A stretch of 64,000 nucleotides of DNA from Stichopus chloronotus (lineage: Eukaryota > Echinodermata > Holothuroidea > Aspidochirotida > Stichopodidae). Below the pieces are notes generated by a model, which made no database searches, was not told where the DNA came from, and worked only from the letters and a program-made list of their open reading frames with translations. The translations under genes were made by a program, and so were the position numbers. Shown here piece after piece: positions 1 to 12,599 of the stretch. The stretch lies in contig CM037840.1 in NCBI GenBank assembly GCA_021234535.1, positions 12,975,415 to 13,039,414 on the forward strand. Direction: 5' to 3'. Every line of letters starts with the position of its first letter. The stretch's first letter is position 1.

Positions 1-3000
1 CGATTTTACTAGCAATTCGATCCAATATGCCATAGATTGTACCTCGAAATCTGTTATTTTAAGCAACATTTACTTGAGTTAACGATACGATGTAATCCTG
101 CCAAACTTCGCGCATCTTACTAACGTTGGCATGACAATCATCACATGACGAGTGACCTTTTAAAAGAATCCTGTGCCTACACATACAGCAAAAATATGGG
201 AACAAGCTAGCAACAAAAATGGTTAGGATAAAATCCACTGAACAGTCAAAATCATGACTGGAAAATTTGTAACATTCGGCGGAATCTGCGGATGCTCTAG
301 GCCTTGCCTACCTCACCCATGCAAATGGAGCACTGTAAAGATGACTAGTCAGACAAGGGCGATTAAATATAGTGTGTTAGGTTTCTTTTCAGTCATTTCA
401 AGGCACTGTAGTAAAAAATTTGTCCAGCTAGTTAGGTCATCGAATTTTAGGGCTTATTTTTTAGGGATGCGTGAAGTTTGGCAGTGCGCGAAGTTTGCTG
501 TATGTACTATACATAATAGAGTAGATCTATAGCACAATTGTTCAAGAACTCGAGATGTTTACACATGGTGAAGTAAATATTGAGCCACGCATAGCGCGCT
601 TTTAACGGCACACATAGGATCCACAGTGACGAGGCTTGCGGATATAAGGGATACTCTGACGCTCACGCGTTTTCTGTGAATACTTTTGACGCACGCTCGA
701 TATCCATGCACATGTGTACGCACATGCATGTGGCTGTGCCGTTAGATGTTTGCGAGGTGTGTTTCAGTACTATGTCATTAAGTAACTGAATCACTGATGA
801 AATATATACCTCAGGGTAGTTGGGGAGAATGGATACGCTAGGGATAGGACGAGATCTGCAACTCCGTGGATTGCCTACTTGATTTCGTTTTTTTTCTCCT
901 CACATTCGCTTTTGTTTTCTTTTTTCTCCTCACATTCATTTTTGTTCCACATTCATTTTTTGTCCCACAATTTTTTTTTGTCAAGGCAAAAAATGTTCTA
1001 CGTGTTTTCTTCTTTTTTTTTTCTCATGGCCTGTATTTTATGTGTGTGTGTGTTTCCCTTACCTTGACACATTAAACAAGTTGCTACTTTAGTTTCAGCA
1101 ATTGCTTATAAGTGAACAACTCTGTTAGTCGCTCATGAGTCATGATGTAGTTCTAATTAGCCTATATGCACCTAGGCAGATCCAGGATTTTTTTTTTTTT
1201 TTTTTTGTGCACCAGATTCATTTATAGAGACGGGTGTTGTCTATTTGAAGGATTCATATATAAACACGGTGCTCTCAGTAAGCTTTAAGAGTTTCTACAT
1301 CAAAACCACGACCAGGGAAGGAAGCTTTGAATAGCAAATTAAAGGAACAAATAAAAAGAAAATATTTATTTAAAAAACTAGGTGAAAAAATAACATAACT
1401 TTGATAAGTACAGTAGATTTGTGTCGATATAAAGTATTCCCGAGATTTCTTTAAAATAATAGCTTGAAGCACTTTCCAGTCCCTTGTCATATTCTTTTTA
1501 CTTTTCAATCTGACAGTAATCCACCCTAGTACGTGAAAATTTTATTCTTGGAAATTTTAGGCACATTCATCTGCAAGGAATCTCTCTTGATTTGCTACCT
1601 GTGATCTTTTAAATCATGCATTTTTCCAATTCACAGTTTAAGAACACTGTATAGGTTGTAGAGATCATCTCCTAGTGTTCTTTAAAATACTAATGTAGAT
1701 TATCGACAAGCGACAAGCTGGAAGTGCAATGCAAGAAAATTTCATGTGAACTGGATTCGTTAATATGTATTTCGCACCATAATGTGTTAGGTGTACATAC
1801 ACATAAATGTATTGTAGATAGTACTGACGCTGCAAACATAATACTGCAACTGTATGAATTCGTGATTGTCCCCCCAATACTTTTCCTTCCAAAACCTGTC
1901 GTGTGAGAGCGTGTGTTGTTTTTCTTGTATTTTATCACACAATGTTTGTTATCAGTGTTGATAAAATGAGTTGTTTGTGTTCTTTAGCAAAGTACATGGC
2001 TACATAAGGCAATCTTAAACAAGCACAGAAAAACAAAACTGAATAATTGAACTTTGGTCTCTGTTGAATGCAAGTTGAAAAGCCTACTTAACAAACTCAC
2101 AAGTGGTGCAATACTATCAGAAGACCATGTCGAAAAATCAAGGACAAGCTATGGCACGATATGTTAAACGTCTGTGAGGAAACTCGTAAGTACCTGTACG
2201 TACCCCTGACCTTTAAACCCCAGTTTGACAATAAACTTCAGTTAGCAACTAACAATTGGGCCTGATTGCTGGGGAAGAAGGTGGGTGTTAGTGGGCATTT
2301 GCAACTACTGACACTAAAACTATTTTAGATTTAGAATGAATATCTCAGACTATGTATACTGTTGTTACCATGATTCCCAATGGTCGAAGATGTTTGAAGC
2401 GTTTTTTTTTTTCTCTTATCACCTGTTTACACTTTTGATGAAGTTTATTAATTGCTGATGTATATCATTCAATCCTTTTGTGTCCGTATATTGGGAGTGC
2501 GTCCTCTCCAAGAGAAAGAAATGTGGGTACGTTTGGTTTTAGGTGTCATATGTAAGTTTACGTATAGGCCTATGTGCCTTTTATTGTAGGAAAACTTACA
2601 TTTAGACGTTTTTCTGTGACACAGAAAAAGGATGCCCTTTCCTTACACAGCGAACACCGTTCGAAGATCCTGAACATTTATTGACATTGTTTTTGGTTCA
2701 AGGTTATTGGTATGTTAAAGGAACTCATCGAGTTAATAATTTTGTGAGAGTTATTCAATGAAAAACACATGCAACACTTTTAATTAGCATAATTGGTAAG
2801 GTGTCACCCTGAATTTCGTTGGTTATGAAAACTGCAGTGTACGAGACTTATACTGGCTGTATGAACTGGAATTTGTACTAACGTGAGAAGTGTCTGGTCA
2901 CGAATTTCGTAAAACCACTCATTAATATTCCTTTGTATTTAACACATGGGGATTCTCTCATGTCAACTATTTGTCATTAGTATGTGAAGGAAACTTGCCA

Positions 3001-4860
3001 GGCTTAGGAAATTTAATGAATTTCACGGAACATCAATGAGCCTTTTTAATGGGGAACATTTTGAAAGCTAGCACAGAATAAAAATATGAACCTAACACAA
3101 CTAAGGTCCAAGTCTAGTCCTCTAAATGTCCCTGGGCCGCCGGGTTTCCACCCCACGCCGGAAAGCCGGCATACCGTACCAAGATCACACCGGAGTATTG
3201 AGACAGACACCCCGGAATCAGAACTCACACCCATGTACCCCAATCACACGCTTTGGTTATATTTGGAGGCCAAATAATAACTAGTAGTAATCCTAAACGT
3301 CGCAACTCTACAGCAAGTGAACTATAGCTTTCACAGTACAGCCACTCACTCAAAGGGGCTTGTGTTTGCGCATGACCAGTTAACTTAATGTTTTCTATAG
3401 CAGTCGACACAATTATCTGAGAAATCGATAGGGGTATTCCCATGTTTCAATTTAGATGAGTGTTGGCAGTACGTGGATTGTTCAAGTAATTTACCAAATT
3501 CCAAATTATCAAAGTCCACGTTATTTATGATCATATAAAATCTTGTATGACAAAGCTGATTTGCGAAGAGGATAGAGAGCATACCTACTTCCAGTCTCTA
3601 TGCGAGCGAAATAGTGTACGAAAAGCCAATCTATTGCATTGCAAGAAAAGATGTGAATATACAGAGGGAGTAAAGTAAGTAACAAATATTAATATGTAAA
3701 AGTAGTAAGTTTTCTTTTGTAATCAAAAAGTAAGAAGAAGAGAGTAAGAAGAAAGAGACCCGCAAGAAATGGAGAGTTGACTCCGCAGAGTTGATTCGAT
3801 GGGGATTTGAGTACGACGTCATATTAAATAAGCAATGTCTTTCCTCAGATGAAACTTTACGTTCTCATCTTTACCAAATCAGCAGTAATGTGACTTCAGT
3901 TGGCAATATCAAAGTAAATTTTGAAAGTAAACATACGTGACATTAGAAGCATATAACGTAGAAACAATGCAGTTTCCTTACAACTTTCTGCATGCCCAAA
4001 AGAAGTTATTGGCATTGAAATATTGGAATTTCTTCGATTTTTCAACTTCTTGAGTTTGGGCCAACTATTAGAACAAATTTCTTAATGCATATAGCTGATC
4101 TTACGTACTCATCTTCAAGTAATCAGTAAAAGTTAAAGTGGATCATAGTTACAGAAATGTTCAGTTCTCAAATATCATCCTAAGTGAAATAAAGTGTTCT
4201 TAAATATTGCAACTTCAGTATTAATATTTCAAACTACGGGGCTATTTAGGACTACTATCGCAGTGTTTTCAATTCTAAACAAGGTTGGCCCTGAAACTAA
4301 ACCTCTCACAATACCATCGATAGTATGTAAATGGTTCATATTTTGTATGAGCAAAGTTTCTTTATGTCACCTGTGAAGACTCACAAGATAATCACCGTAC
4401 GGGTCAAGTGCCTTAATATTATACGTAAGGGAGCTTTTCCATATGTGCTTTTTCCGTTGATTGTGACCTAATATTAAATGAGCATCCTAACATCATACAA
4501 CTGATATTTCTACACACTCAATAAGTCACGATCAAAATTTGCACAGTCTTCTTCTATTTATTGAAATCTGGAATATTTCCTAAAGTATTAAGCGCACATT
4601 TTGTTTCACAACTTTGAGCTCATTTAAATTTGGTAACGTCATGGATAAATTCTAGTAGAAAAGGTGAAATTCTGTGTACGGGGCCTACTTGCTTAATCTA
4701 AAATCAGGTAATTTAGTAAAAGAGTAAAACTCCACTCCAACTAGAGCAATATTTCGTACAAAGCGAATAAATATCGCTCTTTTTGGAGTAGGTCACCACT
4801 CCATTCGGTACAATTAACTGTTAATATCAGTGTACCAGTTGTACACGCTTTTTCGTGATT
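1..4860. other. Intergenic stretch, no recognised gene
   Basis: I see no protein family, RNA gene or long reading frame I can support here. The stretch contains T-rich runs near 885-1025 and 1187-1207 and a GC-richer patch at about 3090-3250. That patch has an open frame on each strand but no recognisable domain; it could be a repeat relic or an exon of an unknown gene. The remainder is AT-rich with many stops in all frames. Confidence 0.5.
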
Positions 4861-4879
4861 TTTTTTCTCTTTTTCTTTT

Positions 4880-4881
4880 AG
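4880..4881 (+). promoter_or_regulatory. Probable 3' splice acceptor upstream of TRIM-A
   Basis: A long pyrimidine tract (about 4860-4879) ends in AG at 4880-4881, 67 nt before the chosen start codon. A second AG with a weaker tract is at 4916-4917. TRIM-B has the same arrangement, which suggests that both intronless coding regions are preceded by a non-coding 5' exon. The donor exon was not identified. Confidence 0.45.
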
Positions 4882-4948
4882 AAATATCTCACACGTAAAG
4901 TTTATACCTCTTCTCAGGTCAGTGTTGCCGTGTTGCTATGTTTGTGGG

Positions 4949-7370
4949 ATGGCGTCCTTTACACCTTTAAGAGATTTGGCTGAAAACTTCTTCGTGTGTA
5001 GTGTTTGCTTGGATGCTTTTCAAGAACCGAAACAGTTACCATGCCTTCATCGGTTTTGCAGTCATTGTTTGAGAACAGTAATTGAAGCAAGCAATGATAG
5101 AGTCATCCAATGTCCACTCTGTAAACAGGAATGTGTGATACCAGAGAATGGAGTTGACGGGATTAAAACTGACTTTCACATGAAGAGTGTACTTGAATTC
5201 ATACAGTTGCAAAAGTCATTTGACAATAAAGATTTTAAAAAGTGTGTAAGTTGTTTGCAACAGAAACAAACTTCAACCTACTGCTTTAAATGTCGAGACT
5301 TCTTGTGTGAACAATGCCACAAGGTTCATATTAGCAGTAAAATGTTTACTGACCACCGGCCGCATATTCTGAAATTGGATAATATGGAAGCAAAGAAAAT
5401 AACATTGGAAAAGTTGGCAACATTAACAGAAAATCCTAGGTGTCCTTCACACATGCAGGAACGCGCTCAATTATGTTGTAGTTCTTGCCAAAATATACCA
5501 GTGTGCTTAGCATGTACATACGGTGGGCACAAAGGTCATGATCTACATGATGTTAAGGAAATAGCAAAGGGTGAAAGAGAATTGTTAGAATCAAAACATG
5601 ACGAACTAAATAAGTACAAAAATAAACTGTTCGCGCTACCAAACAAGATAACATCAGCAGAAATACACCTAGAGGACAACGTAACAAGAAAGACAGGAAA
5701 ATTGATGACTCGGCACAAATGTCAAACTGTAAAAATTAACAAAAAACTTGCTGAAGGAAAATCCGTGCGAGAAAGAGGATTAAAGGACATAGAGACGAGA
5801 CGAAAAGAAGAGAACATCCAAATAGATCTCAAATTTGATAAAGAACTTCATCAACTAAAAGAAAAGTACGATAAAATCAGGGAAGCAAGTAAGGCAAAGT
5901 ACGATGATGAATCCAAAACGTTTAAAAAAACTGTGACGAAATTGCAGATAAACTTTTAAAACAGCTTCATCGCTTGGACAACAACTTATTGAGCTTGACA
6001 ACAACAAGGGAAATACTTGCCGACCAAAATAAAAGTGAACTAAAAAAGATATCTGATTTCTGTGAGCAGATTATTCGAAGGTACGACAATTTTGAAGCAA
6101 CGGTTTCATCTATTCTAGCTTCTAAAGACGATTGGACAGATGTTCAGTGTATCCCGGATGTCAGAGCAGCTTTTGAACCTCTGATAGAAGAGATGAAAAA
6201 GGAATTTCCGGAGCTAGAATCTTTATCAGATATTTTTTTAAGTGATGTAGAAAAAGTGTGCTTCGATGACGTTAAATTAAGTCAACAAAAAAGACTATTT
6301 TTGCCATAAGTGAAGTTCAGTCTAAATACTGGGGTATCACTGGATTGACATGCATAGGAAATGGCACCATTGTCATTACCGGCCCCTCATCAAAGAGATA
6401 CTCACATATCACCGTCATCAACGAGAAAGGAGAAGTACAACGAAAACGTAAGATTAAGGGAAAAGAGAAAGTGGTTTTTTGTGCTTGCTGTAATTTATCG
6501 GATTCCCAAGTTGCAACTATTTGTGTACCTGACGAAATTGGCATTTTTGATGTGCGTGATGGTTCATACAAAAAGAAATACTTGAGTAAAGTGGTCAGTG
6601 ACTTTCCACAAGGTTGCCAGGTTCTGTGTGTAACTGCTGATCTTTTCAACAATCACATTGTTGTTGGAACTAGTACGAACTATGTGTTTGTAACTGACAG
6701 TCAGTTGAATTACATTCGCACAATAACGCTGCCAGATGAAATCAAGGATGTGATCCTTGTTAAGGTACTCGAAGGTATGCTTCTGATCTGTGATCTGGAA
6801 AATTATGAAGCATATTCTTTGACCATGGAGGGGTCAGAAAGTAAACTGATGCACAAATTTCCCAAACCTGATGATGGCAGTGATCCAGATTATCTGTTAC
6901 CCAGTAACCTGTGTGTAGATAGCAATAACTTTATCTACATTTTATGGGTAGGAGACACATCAGAGCAATGTAACCGTATAATAGCACAGTACAGTCACTA
7001 TGGTAATGAATTACTTACAACAATAATGGTTGATGATGATGAAGACCAAGCTGAAGGTGAGAATAAAGATGAGGATGACGATGGATTTGATGTTGATGCA
7101 AATGTTGTTGACGTCAACGAGCGCGGATATGATGACGACAATAGTGATGACAATGGTGGTGACAATGGTGATGATGACGATGACAGTGATGATGAAAATT
7201 GTAATTATGATGATAGTGATGGTAATAGTGATTATTATGATAGTGATACTCAAGCTTTTTTCAATACTTTTTCTTGTATCGCTACCATGGAATCAGAAGA
7301 AACAGATAATCTATTAGTATCAAGGTGTAATTCAGGAAAAGTGTTTGTTTACGATCTAATAGTTCAATAA
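4949..7370 (+). pseudogene. TRIM-A: RING/B-box/coiled-coil E3 ligase with propeller, frame broken by two 1-nt losses
   Basis: This is a TRIM-type E3 ubiquitin ligase paralogous to the intact copy at 25154-27487. The start at 4949 (ATG GCG) matches the N-terminus of that copy. Three consecutive frames carry the gene: 4949-5959 (RING C3HC4 at residues 17-58, B-box 1 at about 99-139, B-box 2 at about 165-200, start of the coiled coil), about 5940-6309 (rest of the coiled coil) and about 6300-7370 (propeller). Against the intact copy, one base is missing in an A run near 5930 and one near 6288. There are no other premature stops. The last blade is interrupted by an Asp-rich loop of about 75 residues (7027-7250) before the closing strand. 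The loss pattern at A runs could be sequencing error, in which case the gene is functional; otherwise it is a recent pseudogene. RING TRIM proteins ubiquitinate targets and often act in innate immunity or RNA control; the target here is unknown. Confidence 0.82.
7027..7250 (+). repeat. GAT-type imperfect trinucleotide repeat coding for an acidic loop in TRIM-A
   Basis: The run is rich in GAT/GAC/GAA codons with AAT and GGT interruptions, read in the TRIM frame as Asp, Glu, Asn and Gly. It sits between the strand ending in a TTIMVDD-type motif and the closing propeller strand. The degenerate codon use indicates an old microsatellite that is being kept open as coding sequence. Confidence 0.75.
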
Positions 7371-7371
7371 A
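7366..7371 (+). terminator. AATAAA polyadenylation signal overlapping the TRIM-A stop codon
   Basis: The hexamer AATAAA contains the TAA stop of TRIM-A (7368-7370). If used, cleavage would leave a 3' UTR of only about 10-30 nt. It may simply be coincidence. Confidence 0.35.
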
Positions 7372-9050
7372 TTACAAAAGTGTACATATTAATATAACGT
7401 TTATGATAATAATGCCTGAAGCTAACATATAGCTTCTACAAAGATCATCATTTTTGGAGGTCTCAACTGGGAGGATGGACTTTGATAGCTTCTGTCGGGG
7501 CCGTCAGGAGCCTACTAGTATTTCATAAAATGCTGAGTTTTTCTTTAATTTTGGAGGTTATTTTCAGATATCTCTTACGGATTACGCACTGCTCTACGTT
7601 GCTGTGCATACTAGTGTTGTACATTGTAACTGGCTATTTCTGATTATCGCTTGATAAATAAGCTTGTACGTAGTCTAGTTTCGTGATGAGCAATATGACA
7701 TCACATGTCAAAATGTCACACGACAGATTTGCTAAAATGTTTTCTGTAGTAATCAGTCTCATGTTATTATTATTAATGTCAGGTGTACATTAGAAGTATT
7801 AGCAATAGTAATAGTATGACTATTAGTTGCAAGCGAGAACTATTAATGATTAATTGGAAATCTGAGACCAGACACTTTTCCAGTTGCCAGAGCATGTAAA
7901 GCACTGGCACTCTATGGTTATAAAAATCAAACTTCCTCACACCTCAGCAACTGTGGATATAAAATCATGGCCAATGAGGATAATAAAAAGTATTGACATG
8001 CAATGACGTCCTTCAAACACGTCACAAAATAGACGATATAAACTCAATGAGCGTCTTCAACGTTTAGCCAACACAGTGTCACCAAGTATTCTATTGCAAC
8101 ATAGTTATAACTATGTTAACTTGAAAATTCTATGAATAAGTGATAGTTTTCAAGAAGTGACTTTTGTCTTCCTTGTGAAATTAAAAGAAAAAAAAACTTT
8201 TTTGTATAAAACTGTCCCATTACCCAATAGTGGAATAATGTAGTTATAACTGTCTTCTTCTTAGTTGGAGATAAGCTGTTTGATACATTTAAGACCAAAG
8301 CAGTAATAGCATTCACAGAGATTATGAAAAGGGAGTCCACCGACATCGCATGATGTTGTTAAAGGAGGATTTGACTATCCCACAGCGGATGTCGCATATC
8401 ATTACAATGTAGATGTTTCTGTCCAAGTTGAGCAATGGTTTTCATGTTTCAACATTAAAGCGTGAGAAACTAGCTCCAAGTATGTTTCGTCTTGAACAAA
8501 ATCTAATCTTTTCCTAACGTGTCATTCGCTTTTTGTCGTTTTCCACAACTGTTATGTTATGTCTCATATTCTGTGACCTTTTCCTAAACATGAAACACAA
8601 CGGTCACAGTGAAGCATATCGTATGCTTCATTCAAACGTGACAATGGTTTTCTTGAATAGACTCATGATTTGCGGTTACACAGTGACATAATAGTAGAGG
8701 CTACTGTTCTTTCAATAATCTAAATCTATCTTTCTTCGAAATTGAACGAATTTTTAATTTAATTTTCTTTGAAACATTCTGTGTAGGCTGTCATTTTCAG
8801 GCCTTACAAAACAAGGGGGCTTCAAAGTGACGTCATAGGTGTCCTTCAGCTGCACGACATACATATGAGTTCGTCATGGTTGTTTCAATGTGTATGCTGC
8901 AATGTGTATAAATACTACTTTTGCTTAGTTGTGGCAAATCTCTAATAAAAAAAAAAATACAATGTTAGGTGGTAAAATGAAGTTTCACGCTTGATGGCAA
9001 AACCTTGTGGTATGCTCTATACATGAAAATCTCAGTATTGAATTGAACTA
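7371..9050. other. Intergenic stretch, no recognised gene
   Basis: AT-rich sequence between TRIM-A and a LINE relic. No domain-bearing frame, RNA gene or repeat array was seen. A T run at about 9050-9061 probably represents the A-tail of the minus-strand LINE fragment that follows. Confidence 0.45.
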
Positions 9051-9548
9051 TTTTTTTTTTTCTAAAGGTAGTGTACCCACATTATAAAAAAGAGGGGAAG
9101 TATGTACTTAATTAATTAGCATTGGCCAAAATCCTAATTGCCTTCTTTTGCATGATGAATAATGAATCAATGTTGAATTTGTATGTGTTACCCCATACTT
9201 CAATACAATAACTTAATGCTGGTTGGAAAAGCCTATAATATAATGTCAAGAGTACCTGTTTATCTAACGTCTTACTAGCCCTGTATAGAACAGCAATGCA
9301 TTTTGATAATTTCTTTGCCAAATGGCTAATGTGGGGCTTTCAGTTGAACCTGTCATCTATAAGTAATATTTAAGTTGTAAATACTCGGTCATTTTATTAT
9401 CATTAATATTCAGATTTATATTCGTCACTTCATTTAGATTTATAGGGTTAAATTTCGCAACTAACAAGTGTTCAGTAGTTTCATGAAAACACTGTTGTTG
9501 TTGTTGTCGTTGTTGTTGTTGGTAAATAATTACATGGATTTTGATCAT
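9050..9548 (-). mobile_element. LINE (CR1/L2/Jockey-type) reverse transcriptase C-terminal relic
   Basis: The minus-strand frame 9321-9112 reads as the thumb-side end of a non-LTR retrotransposon reverse transcriptase, with motifs such as LSYCIEVWGN and LYRASKTLDK followed by a QKKAIRI-type segment. A second frame, 9548-9357, carries the preceding FNPINLNEV-type segment. The two frames are offset, and a TGA stands where this family usually has tryptophan, so the copy is dead. The upstream part contains a (GTT)n run read as polyglutamine at about 9492-9520. The T run at 9050-9061 is where a minus-strand A-tail would be. The domain assignment is from recognised family motifs; the exact clade is uncertain. 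Confidence 0.72.
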
Positions 9549-9879
9549 TAATTAATTAATAATTTTACATATATACAATTGAGACCACTTAACTCAGTTA
9601 TATTTCAAGTCTTCCGAGAAAACAAGTGAGTTCTTAATATATTGTGTATGCACAGAGCAGTCTTTTGTTTTGCCTGTCTTTTCTACAATGCCAGGAAAAT
9701 ACTACAAAGACACTTTCTTTTTATAAATAAATGGAAAATTGAGGAGTGGGTACTGCACATATTGTTCATGTATATCCCATTTGGGCCTCATCCAGAATGC
9801 TCACATGATAGTCCGGGAGGACAGAGAGTTAATTCAACTGAGCCAACATGTGGGTAGGGCCAAGGAGTCAAGGAGTGGG

Positions 9880-10515
9880 ACTGCTGCCGTTAACCATCCT
9901 GTACATTTGGCCTAGAGGGCCCCAAAATGAGTGCCAAAATGCATTTATCCAACTGAAAAGATACACGGATAAATTTACCTGTAAAATATCCACTTGACTC
10001 ACTGATATTAAAATGGGAGCGACAGCAATTTTATCCTGTACGGGGAGTCTTAAAGGACCCCAAATGCGGAGTTATTTAGCTGAAAATGTACATGGATAAT
10101 TTCTTTTGCATTTAAGAGACTGCATCTTATAAGGATCCCCAAAATAAGGAGAGCGAATTCATCCTGTACATGGGCCCAGACAGCAGACATAAATGGGTCC
10201 ATGGCCCTTGACTACTTTATTCAACTGGAAAGGTACATGGGTAATTCTTTTTACTTTTGAAAGAGTCTATCTTAGGGATCACAAAAATGTCAATGACAAC
10301 AACTTTACCCTGTATGTACATGGGCCCAGACAGCAGCCCCAAAGGGATTCCATGGTCCATTGCGACTTTATTCAACTGAAAGGTACAATTCTTACTTATT
10401 TCAAAACGTACATCTTAGGTATCATGAAAAACCAATGGCAACAATGTTATCCTGTACATGGGTCCTAAGTATAGCTCCAAAGGGGCCCATGGCCCATTCC
10501 GAGTTCCATCTCTCA
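9880..10515. repeat. Tandem repeat array, about 140 bp unit, four to five diverged copies
   Basis: A block beginning CCTGTACATGGGCCC and continuing through a TTTATTCAACTGAAAGGTAC-type segment recurs. Block starts are near 9898, 10034, 10163, 10309 and 10451, so spacing is 129-146 bp. Copies are diverged and the last is partial. Two open frames across 10193-10563 are by-products of the repeat, not genes. Confidence 0.8.
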
Positions 10516-10519
10516 TATA

Positions 10520-12590
10520 GTGTAGTATACGTTGTAATGAAACTATTGGCCATATTGAGCTGAATTATCATTACTATTTCAAAGGCATAGCACCTGAGAT
10601 GCTTGCCGCCCCTGTCATATACACAGTCACATCTGCCACCTGACAAAGAGGTGATGTATAGCTGAGACGTAAAAGTGAAACGCAAAAAGTGAACTTGTTT
10701 TGACAAAATTCCTTTTTTCGTTGTGACGACTTAACTCATGAAAATGACAAATAACTGAGACTCTGAAGTTACCAAACATCAATCAACAATCGGGTGAGGC
10801 ATCTGATTTGGGCGAAGGTGATTACAAGTGCATGGCAAACCATGTACTTGTAATTACAAGTTAGTATCAAAAGTTATAGTTTATCAAAGTTTATCAAATA
10901 CCATTAGCCGATTTTCAGCAACCGTACTGTACTAATCGAATTTTCAGGAGTGATCCCTGATAGCAAAATATCGGAAAAGATCTTATATCGGCAGATGTTG
11001 TGATAAGAAAAATTGTTTTTCGAATCGGATTATCACACATAAATGGCAAAGTTTGGAGGAACTGACTCGTAATAAAGACAAACTTCTGAAATCTGATGAT
11101 CTAATTTGGCAAATGACATTTTACTGCATTTTATTTTCACAGCCTGTTTCAATCGTTAGATAACTTTTGTCCGAATATTTCCATTTTGAGAGGTTGATTA
11201 AATTGGTTACATTTGAGAATGACATGGAGGCTTGAACACACGCCAGAGCCACCAAGAACATTCATCCCGAAAAATTGAGCAGTTTTGCCTGTATTTTTAA
11301 ATGTATAATTTACTTCAAACTATATCTTTTAAATGAGAAAAAGAATAAAGAGAATGCTGTAAAATCTATTGGAATAAGGTGTTATACAAAACAACAAACA
11401 CCGTAATTGCAACAAAACGTGTGTGATTCAGCATTGTAAGGAGTAGAGGAAGTTTTATTCTACATTCACGTGTCTACTGTCTTTCTTTTTTTCCCCTAAG
11501 TTCGTTTCGATTGAGTTTTTATTCTTTCATCTTTTGATTTCATGTCGTCTACCTGAAATAAGCTGTGATAGAGAACTCGGAAAAAATGCATAAGGAAGAG
11601 ATGTTTAAGGAAACAATTTGTGTTGCATGGTTTCAAAAAAAATTACAAAATATGCTATACAATGAGACTGATGCCGTTTATGTCTAAATTTGTGCAAGAA
11701 AGAGAATTAAACTTAGGTTAGATTCATTACTTTAGCCATCATTGTACCATGTACAACATGCGTCCTCGACTTTAACCAATTAGATATCATATTTGAATCA
11801 GCTGATCAACCACCTGTAGTCCCTATAACTTTTATTAGGGGAAACGCCAGGGTAATTAGGAGCTTGTCGCGCAAGCGTATAGTCACGCAGATTTACCTTT
11901 TTTGGTTAGAATGACGTCGTACTTTTGAGTAACAAAAGAAAGATATGTTTGGCTATATCTCGTAATATTTAACCTTTTGAAAATGCCCTTTTTTGAGCAC
12001 GCATCGAGTACAAACTCGAGTACGGCGGTGTGTACTGAATGTCAAACAGTTTTCTACACACTTTATCTAGATTTAGCAAATAAATCATATAGATTTTGAG
12101 TCCTCATACAGGCAAGAATCGGTTTGTTCAGAAACATTGTTGAAAATACCGATGCTCTGATATTAAATTCCAGTGTTTCAGAGTAGCCTCTTTTATGTGC
12201 TGGAGGTAAATTTTAGTTTGAAAACTACAGGTGATTAATTTTCTTTGGGGTTGTTGGTTAAAAGTAACGCACATAAGCTTTGAAAGAAATGCTTTATGGA
12301 CTTGCACAACAAAATCTCTCTCCGTCGTGGTAGCGTAGTGTCGCTATGAAATTATTTTCGAAATGGAATCTGCCTTGTTATCACAAAGATCCGCAGGGAG
12401 GGTCCAGCTCGGAGGGGGTGGGGTTACAGATAGAGACGCAACTACGACGAGGATGTTGTGGACACGGGAGACCAGGATGTCGGAAAACAATACGCAGCAT
12501 GTCTCACTCGATTTTTGTGAGAACTACTTAAAATTCAATCCATAAAAAATGTGTACCCCAAACCACTTCCTTCAGAAGTCCTTTCAATCA
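10520..12590. other. Intergenic stretch, no recognised gene
   Basis: AT-rich sequence with no domain-bearing frame. Two short overlapping frames at 12346-12545 encode nothing I recognise and are probably chance. Confidence 0.4.
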
Positions 12591-12599
12591 CAGTTTCCG

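Noticed and set aside
7011..7317. Open frames on both strands rich in Ile/Thr/Val or Met within TRIM-A
   Set aside because: They are shadows of the GAT-type repeat coding the acidic loop.
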